This document shows, piece by piece, positions 18,969-27,542 of a stretch of 64,000 nt of DNA (position 1 is its first letter; each line of letters begins with the position of its first letter). Origin of the DNA: Chitinophaga oryziterrae (GTDB lineage Bacteria > Bacteroidota > Bacteroidia > Chitinophagales > Chitinophagaceae). The notes under the pieces are model-generated. The model was not told where the DNA came from and ran no database searches. It was given only the letters and a program-made list of their open reading frames with translations. A program made the translations under genes and the position numbers. The stretch spans positions 744,001-808,000 of the forward strand of contig NZ_WRXO01000003.1 in the NCBI RefSeq assembly GCF_009758125.1, in the 5' to 3' direction.

Positions 18969-19133
18969 CAGATGTTGTTGATCATAAATACACTGCATCT
19001 AACTGTTTAGTTCTCTGATTTGGCTTTGGAATATGGGTGCAGCATTTGTTTTTCAATTTAACTTCACCTGATATTCACGTCAGATAAGGTGTATTTATCG
19101 ATCAACAACATCTGGCGCGAAGATCATGTAATC
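18969..19133 (-). repeat. MITE-like 165-bp repeat, copy 2 (inverted relative to copy 1)
   Basis: The reverse complement aligns along its whole 165 bp with 6820-6984. It has the same 146-bp core (18969-19114) bounded by CAGATGTTGTTGATC and its complement, and the same 19-bp flank beyond the core, here on the right. The copies differ by scattered substitutions, which implies divergence after duplication or independent insertion. It occupies most of an otherwise empty 359-bp gap between the exporter and phosphosulfolactate synthase genes. Confidence 0.85.
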
Positions 19134-19171
19134 AAACTGAGGCATTACCACCGAATATCCCCCACAGCAAT

Positions 19172-19194
19172 AAGGTATTTTTTAAATACCTTTG
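19172..19194 (+). promoter_or_regulatory. Inverted repeat overlapping a -7 box before comA-like gene
   Basis: AAGGTATTT-TTT-AAATACCTT is a perfect 9-bp inverted repeat. Its right arm overlaps TACCTTTG (19187-19194), a match to the TAnnTTTG promoter element, 25 bp before the start codon. A repressor site over a promoter would look like this; no regulator gene is adjacent. Confidence 0.45.
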
Positions 19195-19219
19195 TCCCGG
19201 AAGCTAAATCCATAGAAAA

Positions 19220-19987
19220 ATGAATTTTAACCTGGAAAAGATCCCGGAACGTACACAAAGTCCCCGTTCATATGGTATTACAATGGTTACTGATAAAGGA
19301 CTGAGCCTGCAGGATACAAGAGACTTCCTGTCTGGCGCCGCTCCTTATGTAGACATGGTGAAACTGGCTTTTGGTACTGCTTACGTAACGCCTAACCTGG
19401 ACCAAAAGATCAAAATATATCAGGAACATAATATCCCGGTTTATTTTGGTGGCCTGTTACTGGAAGCTTTCATCATCCGTAATCAGTTCGACGACTACCT
19501 GCGTATCATTAAAGACTACGGTATCAACTATATGGAAGTATCCGACGGTTCTCTTACTATTCCTCACGCAGAAAAATGCGGGTATATAGAGAAACTGGCT
19601 AAGCTGGGTACGGTATTAAGTGAAATTGGTTCCAAGGATAAAGACAGAGAACATATTACACCGCCTTATAAGTGGATAGAGCTGATGAAAGCTGAAATGG
19701 AAGCTGGTTCTTCCTATCTCATCGCAGAAGCCCGTGAAACAGGTAATGTGGGCCTTTACCGTGATTCTGGTGAGGTGCGTGAAGGACTGGTACAGGAGAT
19801 CCTTACAAAGATCCCTTCTGAGAAGATCATATGGGAAACTCCCCGTAAAGATCAGCAACTGTATTTCCTTGAATTAGTGGGCTGTAACGTGAACCTGGGT
19901 AACATCTCCTCTAAAGAGGTCATTGCACTGGAAGCAATGCGTGTAGGCCTGAGAGGTGACAGTTTTCAATTCTATCTGAACGACTAA
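19220..19987 (+). CDS. comA: Phosphosulfolactate synthase (ComA family), 255 aa
   Basis: The family joins sulfite to phosphoenolpyruvate to give phosphosulfolactate, the first step towards coenzyme M in methanogens. The TIM-barrel signature segments are visible: GITMVTDKGLSLQ, YVDMVKLAFGTAY, VYFGGLLLEAF, YMEVSDGSLTI, LIAEARETGNVGLY and NLGNISSKEVIALEAMR. The length of 255 aa is normal. Bacteroidota do not make coenzyme M, so the product may feed sulfopyruvate and cysteate towards capnine-type sulfonolipids, which gliding members of this phylum contain. That role is inference; no other step of such a pathway is nearby. It stands alone and is followed by a two-hairpin element. Confidence 0.85.
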   Translation: MNFNLEKIPERTQSPRSYGITMVTDKGLSLQDTRDFLSGAAPYVDMVKLAFGTAYVTPNLDQKIKIYQEHNIPVYFGGLLLEAFIIRNQFDDYLRIIKDYGINYMEVSDGSLTIPHAEKCGYIEKLAKLGTVLSEIGSKDKDREHITPPYKWIELMKAEMEAGSSYLIAEARETGNVGLYRDSGEVREGLVQEILTKIPSEKIIWETPRKDQQLYFLELVGCNVNLGNISSKEVIALEAMRVGLRGDSFQFYLND

Positions 19988-19991
19988 ATTT

Positions 19992-20063
19992 GGGTGCAGG
20001 GCGAAACCCTGCAAAAAAACCTTCAATTTTTTAGTGATGGTGCTTAGCACCATCACTAAAAAA
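19992..20063. repeat. Two-hairpin intergenic element, copy A
   Basis: GGGTGCAGGGCGAAACCCTGC forms a short hairpin (19996-20012). CCTTCAATT follows, then a 17-bp perfect stem with a TTA loop (20027-20043 / 20047-20063) containing GTGATGGTGC. It separates the convergent comA-like and aldo/keto reductase genes and could act as a bidirectional terminator. A second copy with the same layout but a changed stem is at 34394-34463. Confidence 0.8.
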
Positions 20064-20069
20064 TCCTAA

Positions 20070-21071
20070 CTATCCTTTTAAAATACTTTCAATCTCCTGC
20101 AACTCTTCTGCTGTATAATGCACATTCTCCAATGCTCCCAGGTTGTTATCCAGTTGGGCTACAGAACTCGCACCAATCAGCACAGTGGTGATCCGCTTAT
20201 CTTTCAGTAACCAGGAAAGCGCCATCTGTGCCAGTGACTGACCCCTGCGCTGTGCAATCTCATTCAAACGAACGATCTTACTCACTGTCTCATCCGTAAT
20301 CTGGGCCGCTTTCAGGAAACCGCTGGGTTTACTGGCGCGTGATCCTTCCGGGATACCTTTGATATATCTGTCGGTCAGCAATCCCTGTGCAAGCGGGGAG
20401 AAAGGGATACATCCCACACCGTTTGCTTCCAGTACGTCCAGCAAACCGTTTTCCACCCATCTTTCAAACATGGAATATTTAGGCTGATGGATCAGGCAGG
20501 GAGTACCCAGTGATTTCAGCACCGCTAAGGCCGCCCTGGTCTCATCCGCAGAATAATTGGATAACCCGACATATAAAGCCTTCCCAGACCGTACAATACT
20601 ATCCAGCGCACCCATTGTTTCTTCAATAGGCGTATTGGGATCAGGACGGTGGGAATAGAAGATATCTACATAATCCAATTGCAAACGACGCAGGCTCTGG
20701 TCCAGACTGGAAATCATGTACTTCCTGGAACCCCATTCCCCATAAGGACCAGGCCACATTAAATAACCGGCCTTGGAAGAAATGATCAGCTCATCACGGA
20801 GTGTACCCGTGTTAAAATCTTTTTTGAGGATAGCGCCGAAGTTTTCTTCAGCAGATCCAGGAACAGGTCCGTAGTTATTGGCAAGGTCAAAATGAGTAAT
20901 CCCTTTATCAAAAGCACGGCGTACGATCTGCTGGCCATTGTCAAAAGAATCTATAGAACCGAAGTTATGCCACAGACCCAGTGAAATAGCCGGAAGCCGG
21001 ATACCGCTTTTCCCGCAGCGGTTATATTGCATAGAGTCATACCGGTCGGTAGCTGGTACATAAGCGCTCAT
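20070..21071 (-). CDS. Aldo/keto reductase, YghZ-like, 333 aa
   Basis: The NADPH-dependent TIM-barrel signature is intact. GITHFDLANNYGP contains the catalytic Asp and Tyr, SSKAGYLMWPGPYGEWGSRK the catalytic Lys, DYVDIFYSHRPDP the His, and a C-terminal LIGASSVAQLDNNLGAL binds cofactor. The GPYGEWGSRKY segment is typical of the YghZ / L-glyceraldehyde 3-phosphate reductase group, which detoxifies aldehydes such as methylglyoxal. The protein is cytosolic. It is divergent from the SusC gene across a 217-bp gap, with no obvious functional link. Confidence 0.9.
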   Translation of the reverse strand: MSAYVPATDRYDSMQYNRCGKSGIRLPAISLGLWHNFGSIDSFDNGQQIVRRAFDKGITHFDLANNYGPVPGSAEENFGAILKKDFNTGTLRDELIISSKAGYLMWPGPYGEWGSRKYMISSLDQSLRRLQLDYVDIFYSHRPDPNTPIEETMGALDSIVRSGKALYVGLSNYSADETRAALAVLKSLGTPCLIHQPKYSMFERWVENGLLDVLEANGVGCIPFSPLAQGLLTDRYIKGIPEGSRASKPSGFLKAAQITDETVSKIVRLNEIAQRRGQSLAQMALSWLLKDKRITTVLIGASSVAQLDNNLGALENVHYTAEELQEIESILKG

Positions 21072-21288
21072 AATATTGAATATTTAGGATGTCCAAGATA
21101 GTTGTTATTTGTAAACAAAAAGGTAAAATCTGCAAATCCGGAAGAGGGCGATAGGTGTAGATTTATAATATTACAAGCTACCTGTTTGTGTACATGCCGG
21201 CTGCCGCATTTATCAACCAATGGTATAGTAAGAAGTATCAGCGCCTGTAACTACTGTGGATTTCCATTACATCTAATTAATTGCAACA

Positions 21289-24200
21289 ATGAGCTATCAG
21301 TTTACCCATCTGAAAGTGCCTCTTATTGGCATATGTCTATTGCTGCTACCTTACGTGCTGTTTGCCCAGGTGAAATTATCGGGGAAGGTGACAGACAAAA
21401 AATCTAATACACCCGTGCCCGGGGTGGTCGTACGGGAGAAAGGTTCCAAACAGGGAACTACTACCAACGACAAAGGACAGTTCACCCTTGAACTGAAAAC
21501 CACCAACCCTTCATTGCTGGTAAGTTTCGTAGGTTTTCAGTCGCAGGAAATAAAAGTCGGCAACAGGTCCACTCTCGACATTCAACTGGAAGAAGACGTA
21601 AAAGGACTCAGCGACGTAGTCGTAATCGGCTACCAGGATATCCAGCGGCGTAAAACGACCGGCGCCGTCTCTTCCGTAAAAGGTAAAGACATCGAAAACA
21701 TTCCCTATGCTACATTCGACCAGATGCTGCAAGGGCGTGTAGCCGGTCTTTCCGTATTAAGCGTGTCCGGAGAACCGGGCAGCAATGGTATCGTGAATGT
21801 TCGTGGCAGCAACAGCGTTACATTAGGCGGCGTAAGTAATCCGCTGTATGTGATAGATGGTGTCATCTATAACGTAAACGATATGCTGCCCTCTAATAAC
21901 GGCTCGTATAACAACAATCCGCTGACCGCTATCAATCCGAATGATATCGAATCTATAGATGTCTTAAAAGATGCATCCGCAGCAGCTATCTATGGTGCAA
22001 GAGGAGCCAATGGCGTTATCCTTGTAAAAACGAAACGCCCTAAATCCGGTTTGCCTCAGTACACCGTAAACTATTACACGGGCATTGCACAGAAGCCTGC
22101 CATGAAACCTATGCTGGTAGGTGCGGCAGAGAGAAGAATGAAGATGGAGATGCTGTATAAAAGCGGGTATAACAACTTCGCTAATCTGAGCGTGTTCTTA
22201 ACGGACAGCCTGAACCCTGCTTTTAATAATAACACCGACTGGCAGGGTATCTTCCTGCAAAACGCTTCTATTAATAATATAGATGCCAGTGTAAGTGCCG
22301 CCAATGTAGGCTATAGTTATCGTTTATCTGTAAATGGATATAAAGAAGAAGGGGTGATGAGAGGATACTATATGAAACGTTTATCACCTCACTTATTCCT
22401 GTCATTAAATCCGGGTAAAAAGATCAATATTTCGATAGATGTATTGCCTTCTTTTGTGAAGGTGAAACATGGTACCGGTGATGGTACCCGTTATCCGTTC
22501 GATACCTGGAATTTCCCTTCCTCTTTCTGGAATGTATCAGCCCAGCAGGTGGCGGCGTATCAGGGTAATTATAGCAACGTACTGGATAATGATAATTTCT
22601 TCTACCTCACCAGTAATGTAAAGCTGACGGATACACTGGCGAAGAATCTCGTATTTACCAGTTCCTTCTCGCATAATTATAATAACAACAGAAGGGATTA
22701 TTATAAGGATAAATCTATCAATACCCTCAACCGTAATGATGCGTATAACTTTAATAACCTGACGGCCCGCTGGGAAGTAGAGAATTATATCAACTGGTCA
22801 AAGACGATGGGCAAACATAGTGTAAGCGTAGTACTGGGGCAGGGGGCAGAGAACCAGCAGAATAAATACACCTATGCAGAAGGGAATAATTTAACCGTAG
22901 GAGGATTACAGACGATCGAAGGGATCTCCCGTGGTAACAACCTCTATGCACAATCTCACCTGGAAGAGCGTTCACGGTTGTCCTGGTTCGGTCGTCTCAA
23001 TTATGAATACAAAGAGAAGTACCTGATTTCAGGAAGTTATAGAAGAGATGCTTCTTCCAAGTACAGCAGCAGCAATCGCTGGGGTAATTTCTACTCTGCT
23101 TCGGCAGGATGGATCGTATCAGAAGAACCATTCTTTGAGCCGGCGAAGAAGATAGTGAACTTCCTGAAGTTCCGTGGTAGTTATGGTGTTACCGGTAATG
23201 ACCCTGCGGGTTATTATGCGAAGTACCAGGCGCTCACCACCAATGCGAGTTATTACTCTTCTTCCCTGGGGGGTAATGTGATCGGTAATATGAGTAACTA
23301 CAACGGTACTACGGTCGTATATCCTGATTACAATTCACCTGCTGCTAACAGGAATATTACCTGGGAAAGTTATCCGCAAACGGATATTGGGATGGACGTG
23401 AATTTTATGCATGACCGTATTTCATTGACGGCCGACTGGTACGCACGGGATGGTAAAAATGTATACCTGGATAATGTACTGGCCCGCGGAACGACCGGTT
23501 ATTCTTTCTATTCCGGTAACCTGGTAGACTTCCGCAATACGGGTATAGAAATTACTTTAAATACCAGCAATTTCCCTTCCGGCTGGAAGCTGCAATGGAA
23601 TACCAACTTCAACATCGCCTTTAACAAGAACTATATTACCCGCCTGCCTGATAATAACCGCGACCTGGTTGCTGGTCCGCCCTGGATGCAGCAAACCCTT
23701 ACAGTTGGCCGTCCGATGTTCACCTACAAAGTATGGCAGGTGAATGGCGTGTACGCAAAGGATGCTGATGTACCTACAGACCCTTTAACAGGTAAACGTT
23801 TAACCTTTAACGGTGGTAATCCATATGGCGCAGGAGACCCTATCCTGGTAGACCAGAACGGGGATTATAAGATAGACCTGCTGGATAAAGTGTCTTATGG
23901 AGATCCGCAGGCACATGTGACCGGTGGTATAACCAACACCTTTACCTACAAAGGGTTCTCTCTATCGGTGCTTTGCACCTTTATTAAGGGCAGGAAATTA
24001 TGGAACGGATACCTGTCGGATAAACTCAATGGTTCCAGCGGTGCTATTGCCAGCAGCTGGGGCGTGGTATCCGGACCCGCATCCGATTTCAAAGGCGCTA
24101 CTTTCTGGCAACAGGCAGGAGATGATGCTCAGTACGGATCATTGTTAAGTAACAACGTAGACAAATGGAATATTGCTAATTCTGTCTTTGTGGAAGATGC

Positions 24201-24429
24201 CAGTTTTTTCAGGATGAAGAACATTATGCTGGGGTACAACTTTTCATCAGCACTTGTTAAACATCTGAAAATTGGCGGTCTGCGGATATATGGTATGCTG
24301 GACAACATTTTTGTACTGTCTAATGCTACCGTACCAGACCCTGAGCTGATAAATGCCGCAGGTTATTCCAGCGGTAACGATTATCCGCTTCCCAAGAAGT
24401 ATACGTTGGGCTTACAGGTACAGTTATGA
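21289..24429 (+). CDS. SusC/RagA-type TonB-linked outer-membrane protein, 1046 aa
   Basis: A signal peptide (IGICLLLLPYVLFAQ) is followed by a carboxypeptidase-like domain (KLSGKVTDKKSNTPVPGVVV). A plug domain comes next, with GYQDIQRRKTTGAVSSVKG, RVAGLSVLSVSGEPGSNG, and the SusC hallmark DVLKDASAAAIYGARGANGV near residue 230. The remaining ~750 residues are the 22-strand barrel. It imports a large substrate with the SusD lipoprotein encoded next, overlapping by 4 nt. There is no STN domain, so it is not directly tied to an anti-sigma factor. Downstream fasciclin-like, DUF5007 and S9 peptidase genes point to a peptide or glycoprotein substrate. Confidence 0.93.
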   Translation: MSYQFTHLKVPLIGICLLLLPYVLFAQVKLSGKVTDKKSNTPVPGVVVREKGSKQGTTTNDKGQFTLELKTTNPSLLVSFVGFQSQEIKVGNRSTLDIQLEEDVKGLSDVVVIGYQDIQRRKTTGAVSSVKGKDIENIPYATFDQMLQGRVAGLSVLSVSGEPGSNGIVNVRGSNSVTLGGVSNPLYVIDGVIYNVNDMLPSNNGSYNNNPLTAINPNDIESIDVLKDASAAAIYGARGANGVILVKTKRPKSGLPQYTVNYYTGIAQKPAMKPMLVGAAERRMKMEMLYKSGYNNFANLSVFLTDSLNPAFNNNTDWQGIFLQNASINNIDASVSAANVGYSYRLSVNGYKEEGVMRGYYMKRLSPHLFLSLNPGKKINISIDVLPSFVKVKHGTGDGTRYPFDTWNFPSSFWNVSAQQVAAYQGNYSNVLDNDNFFYLTSNVKLTDTLAKNLVFTSSFSHNYNNNRRDYYKDKSINTLNRNDAYNFNNLTARWEVENYINWSKTMGKHSVSVVLGQGAENQQNKYTYAEGNNLTVGGLQTIEGISRGNNLYAQSHLEERSRLSWFGRLNYEYKEKYLISGSYRRDASSKYSSSNRWGNFYSASAGWIVSEEPFFEPAKKIVNFLKFRGSYGVTGNDPAGYYAKYQALTTNASYYSSSLGGNVIGNMSNYNGTTVVYPDYNSPAANRNITWESYPQTDIGMDVNFMHDRISLTADWYARDGKNVYLDNVLARGTTGYSFYSGNLVDFRNTGIEITLNTSNFPSGWKLQWNTNFNIAFNKNYITRLPDNNRDLVAGPPWMQQTLTVGRPMFTYKVWQVNGVYAKDADVPTDPLTGKRLTFNGGNPYGAGDPILVDQNGDYKIDLLDKVSYGDPQAHVTGGITNTFTYKGFSLSVLCTFIKGRKLWNGYLSDKLNGSSGAIASSWGVVSGPASDFKGATFWQQAGDDAQYGSLLSNNVDKWNIANSVFVEDASFFRMKNIMLGYNFSSALVKHLKIGGLRIYGMLDNIFVLSNATVPDPELINAAGYSSGNDYPLPKKYTLGLQVQL

Positions 24430-25901
24430 TCACTATGAAACAGCTCTTTATGAAAAAGTATATATTCTATTTACTACTTGTGTTAACCATCACATCCTGT
24501 AGTAAGTTCCTTGATAAAGAACCTTACAGCACCGCTACTGATGGTGGTATATGGCGTACGGAAGATGACGCCAATTCTGCGGTAGCTGCCTGTTACGCTT
24601 TGCTTAGAATGGCACTGAATGATGGTATGGCGTATTATGCCTATGGCGATATGCCTACCGATGAATTCAGTTCCACGTATGGTGGGGGCGACTATGCTTA
24701 CTACTACATTAAAAACGGGCTGTGGGCACAGCCTGTTCCCGCTGCGAACACCTACGAGCCAGTGATGAAATTGCGGCGTTATGAGAACTTCTACCGTGTC
24801 ATTGATCAATCCAACCGTTGTATCAAACATATCCCTTCTATTGCTACTGACCGTCAGCAGGAATTCCTGGGAGAAGCTTATTTCAACAGGGCTTTCAGTT
24901 ATTTCTACATGGCGCGTGTATGGGGAGGAGTACCACTGGTATTACAGGCGGTGGAAGATGTAGCGACCACCACCAATGTAGCCCGCGCTACGGAAAAGGA
25001 AATCCTCGATCAGGCTATTGCTGATGCAAAACAGGCGATCATTTCCCTTCCCTGGACGAACGGCGTATCTTCTGATAAAGTAGTACGCGCCAATAAAGGC
25101 GCTGCTTATGCCTTGCTGGCACATATTTACGCATGGCAGGGGGATTACGCCAAATGTGCGCCTATTGCAGACTCTGTGATCAGCAGTGGCCTTTACAGTT
25201 ATGTGAACAGGAATAATTACCTCACTATTTATGATGGCAAATCTTCTGAAGGCATCTTTGAAATAGCGCAGAATGCCACGAACGAAGGGGCATCTTATAA
25301 CAGTATCGCATTTTATACGCTGAGGTCTGATAAATATCTGTCCATCAATACCGGCAACTCTTTCTTACCGCTCAATTTAACCACCTTATCAGCATTATAT
25401 AGTGATACTACCGATCTGAGAAGGAATAGTGCTTTTGCTTATCTGAGCTCTACAGACCCTATCTGCATCAAGTATGATAATATCACGTATAACGGTACCG
25501 GCAATACTGACCCTTTAGCGTTTAATAACATCATCGTTTTTCGTTTATCAGATATTACACTGCTGAGGGCAGAAGCATTGGCTGCTACCGGCGATTACGG
25601 AGGGGCGCGTACATTACTGGATGAGATCCGGGCATTGGCCGGATTGTCTCCTTCGGAAGCAGATGACGCAGACTTATTTGAGAATGTTATTGATGAACGG
25701 GGAAGGGAGTTGTTCCTGGAAGGTCATCGTTTCTATGACCTGGTACGCCTGGCCAAGAAGACTGGTAAAGTGGCGTTTGGAGATGATAAGATCTCTGCCA
25801 CTCAGTTTCAGCAGGGCAAGTACTACTGGCCCTTGGACCCGGTGCTGATCACGGCCAATTCCCTGCTGGTACAAACGCCTTACTGGAAAGGTAAATTGTA
25901 A
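24426..25901 (+). CDS. SusD/RagB-type surface lipoprotein, 491 aa
   Basis: The lipoprotein signal YIFYLLLVLTITSCSKFLDKEP ends in a TSC lipobox, placing it on the outer-membrane surface. The helical TPR-like SusD fold is seen in NRCIKHIPS, LGEAYFNRAFSYFYMARVWG near residue 150, ANKGAAYALLAHIYAWQGDY, and the C-terminal signature NVIDERGRELFLEGHRFYDLVRL. It caps the SusC barrel and binds substrate. The gene overlaps the SusC stop codon (ATGA). An internal ATG at 24438 or 24450 may be the true start, as these give a shorter, more usual signal peptide. Confidence 0.92.
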   Translation: MITMKQLFMKKYIFYLLLVLTITSCSKFLDKEPYSTATDGGIWRTEDDANSAVAACYALLRMALNDGMAYYAYGDMPTDEFSSTYGGGDYAYYYIKNGLWAQPVPAANTYEPVMKLRRYENFYRVIDQSNRCIKHIPSIATDRQQEFLGEAYFNRAFSYFYMARVWGGVPLVLQAVEDVATTTNVARATEKEILDQAIADAKQAIISLPWTNGVSSDKVVRANKGAAYALLAHIYAWQGDYAKCAPIADSVISSGLYSYVNRNNYLTIYDGKSSEGIFEIAQNATNEGASYNSIAFYTLRSDKYLSINTGNSFLPLNLTTLSALYSDTTDLRRNSAFAYLSSTDPICIKYDNITYNGTGNTDPLAFNNIIVFRLSDITLLRAEALAATGDYGGARTLLDEIRALAGLSPSEADDADLFENVIDERGRELFLEGHRFYDLVRLAKKTGKVAFGDDKISATQFQQGKYYWPLDPVLITANSLLVQTPYWKGKL

Positions 25902-25920
25902 ACGATTAAATCATTCATGT

Positions 25921-26568
25921 ATGACACGTATACTGATAATATGCCTGTTGCTGTTTACCGCCTGTAAGAAAGATGCTTACCTTACGGACGGCGGACTCAG
26001 TTCCGCACACACCGATCTCTCTACATATGACTATCTCGCCAAACAACAGTTTCAGTTGTTTGATACGGTAATCATGATCATAGATCATTATAACCTGAAG
26101 GATGAAGTCAATAATGCTAAAACATTCTTTGCACCTACAGACTATTCCGTAGCCAGGTTCCTGCAGCATAAACTGGACTCTGTCCGGCAGATCAATGAGA
26201 ATAACCGTTACTCACTGGATGATATGTACAATGATATTACCGTAGATTCTGTCAGGCAATATCTTTTCAAAGAGGCCATCACGGTGCCGGATGCAAAGGA
26301 AACAGCGGTAACGTATACCACATTAGGCAATACGCCCGCTGCTATCCTCAAAATAAAACAAACAGACCCTGCTTATTATACCTGGTCTAAAACACCGGTA
26401 TACCTGCTGTATTACACCAGGGTAAGAGGCACACTGGATAATAGTACAACAGATCCTAATGATCCGGATGCGGATACGCGGGTACCATGTCAGACTACGG
26501 GTATTCTTACTTCCAGCGGAGGAGTGTTACACGTACTCACTAACCAGCATGTATTTGTTCGTTTTTAA
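25921..26568 (+). CDS. Fasciclin (FAS1)-like lipoprotein, 215 aa
   Basis: A lipoprotein signal (ILIICLLLFTACKKD) is followed by a domain resembling FAS1. LSTYDYLAKQQFQLFDTVIM resembles the first helix, KTFFAPTDYSVARFLQ is the typical FAPTD motif, and GVLHVLTNQHVF resembles the closing H2 strand. FAS1 domains mediate adhesion or glycan binding at cell surfaces. It is the third gene of the SusC/SusD locus, 19 bp after SusD, so it is likely an auxiliary surface subunit of the importer. An acidic loop (TTDPNDPDADTR) near residue 180 could bind calcium, which is speculative. Confidence 0.7.
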   Translation: MTRILIICLLLFTACKKDAYLTDGGLSSAHTDLSTYDYLAKQQFQLFDTVIMIIDHYNLKDEVNNAKTFFAPTDYSVARFLQHKLDSVRQINENNRYSLDDMYNDITVDSVRQYLFKEAITVPDAKETAVTYTTLGNTPAAILKIKQTDPAYYTWSKTPVYLLYYTRVRGTLDNSTTDPNDPDADTRVPCQTTGILTSSGGVLHVLTNQHVFVRF

Positions 26569-26587
26569 TCCACTTAACAGCTAACTT

Positions 26588-27535
26588 ATGAAACGGTTTT
26601 ATATATTGATCTTGCTGCTTTGCGCCTGTAAAAAGCCGGTAGAAGGATATCTGGGGGAGAATATTTATTACAGGAATAATCCGTTCAACGTTCCTCAGGG
26701 TATTGCTACCTATTCAGACCCTATTGAGTCTGATGGGTCTACCAATCCTTTATACGCAGATTTATTACAGATAAGAAATAAAGCGACCGGTCAAATCGTA
26801 GACAGTCTTTTTTCGGCTGTGCAGAATGTGCCTGTATATCTTTCTGCTGTTACCTTTGAAGATTCAACGGTGGCCTTATTAAGTAAGAAACTGGGGGATA
26901 GCCTGGTGAAGCCTTTTAATGTCAATCATACCGGCGGGCGGCTGGAACTGACGCAGGCTACGAATTATGTGGAAGCGGGTACATATACCATTGATGTGAA
27001 CGTGTTTAATATGCGGGGTAGCAGAACACTGAAGAATGCCTGTGATATAATTATCAATCCGGCTACTGCTTTTGATCTTACCTATAAGGCATGGAGTAAG
27101 TCCACATTAGTGGGTGAGGTGTTTACAGGGATGGATGCTTCTGCCCTGGTGGTAGATGTTCAGCGTGTAGCAGGGCCTAATAAGATCATCCTTAAATTTG
27201 TAGATAAGAATGGAACGCCTTTTAGTCCGGCTAAAGGAGAGATTATCAAGAGAGGGGACCGGCCAACTTTATCCAACTGGGACCCTTATTTCCCGGAGAT
27301 AAAAACAGATTCGGGGTATATTTATGAATACCCGGTAGCACCGGAATTCCCTGTTTTCTCCCAGTGTTTTATAGGCAGCAGTGCCTGGAATAATTATATC
27401 TGTTATTATCGTGTGGCAGGGCAGTTCACCGATATTAACATGAACATCAATCCCGTATTTACGATTAAATATTTATTGCAGGGAACGTATACGGTCACAA
27501 TACATTTAAGTAATGTGGTTAGAAAACAACAATAA
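26588..27535 (+). CDS. DUF5007-like surface lipoprotein, 315 aa
   Basis: A lipoprotein signal (FYILILLLCACKKPVEGYLG) leads a protein made of beta-rich segments. It has an NNPFNVPQGIATYSDPIESD region near residue 35, an Ig-like stretch around residues 100-155 (GGRLELTQATNYVEAGTYTI), and a C-terminal domain with YRVAGQFTDINMNINP. I recall this arrangement as DUF5007, found beside SusC/SusD and FAS1 genes; the assignment is from memory. Its place as fourth gene of the locus suggests a surface glycan- or protein-binding role. No catalytic residues are seen. Confidence 0.6.
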   Translation: MKRFYILILLLCACKKPVEGYLGENIYYRNNPFNVPQGIATYSDPIESDGSTNPLYADLLQIRNKATGQIVDSLFSAVQNVPVYLSAVTFEDSTVALLSKKLGDSLVKPFNVNHTGGRLELTQATNYVEAGTYTIDVNVFNMRGSRTLKNACDIIINPATAFDLTYKAWSKSTLVGEVFTGMDASALVVDVQRVAGPNKIILKFVDKNGTPFSPAKGEIIKRGDRPTLSNWDPYFPEIKTDSGYIYEYPVAPEFPVFSQCFIGSSAWNNYICYYRVAGQFTDINMNINPVFTIKYLLQGTYTVTIHLSNVVRKQQ

Positions 27536-27542
27536 TTCATTT

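Noticed and set aside
19992..20063. Possible CRISPR-like repeat array or riboswitch at the two-hairpin element
   Set aside because: There are only two copies 14 kb apart with no spacers, and the element lies after stop codons between convergent or terminating genes, which fits a terminator-type repeat.
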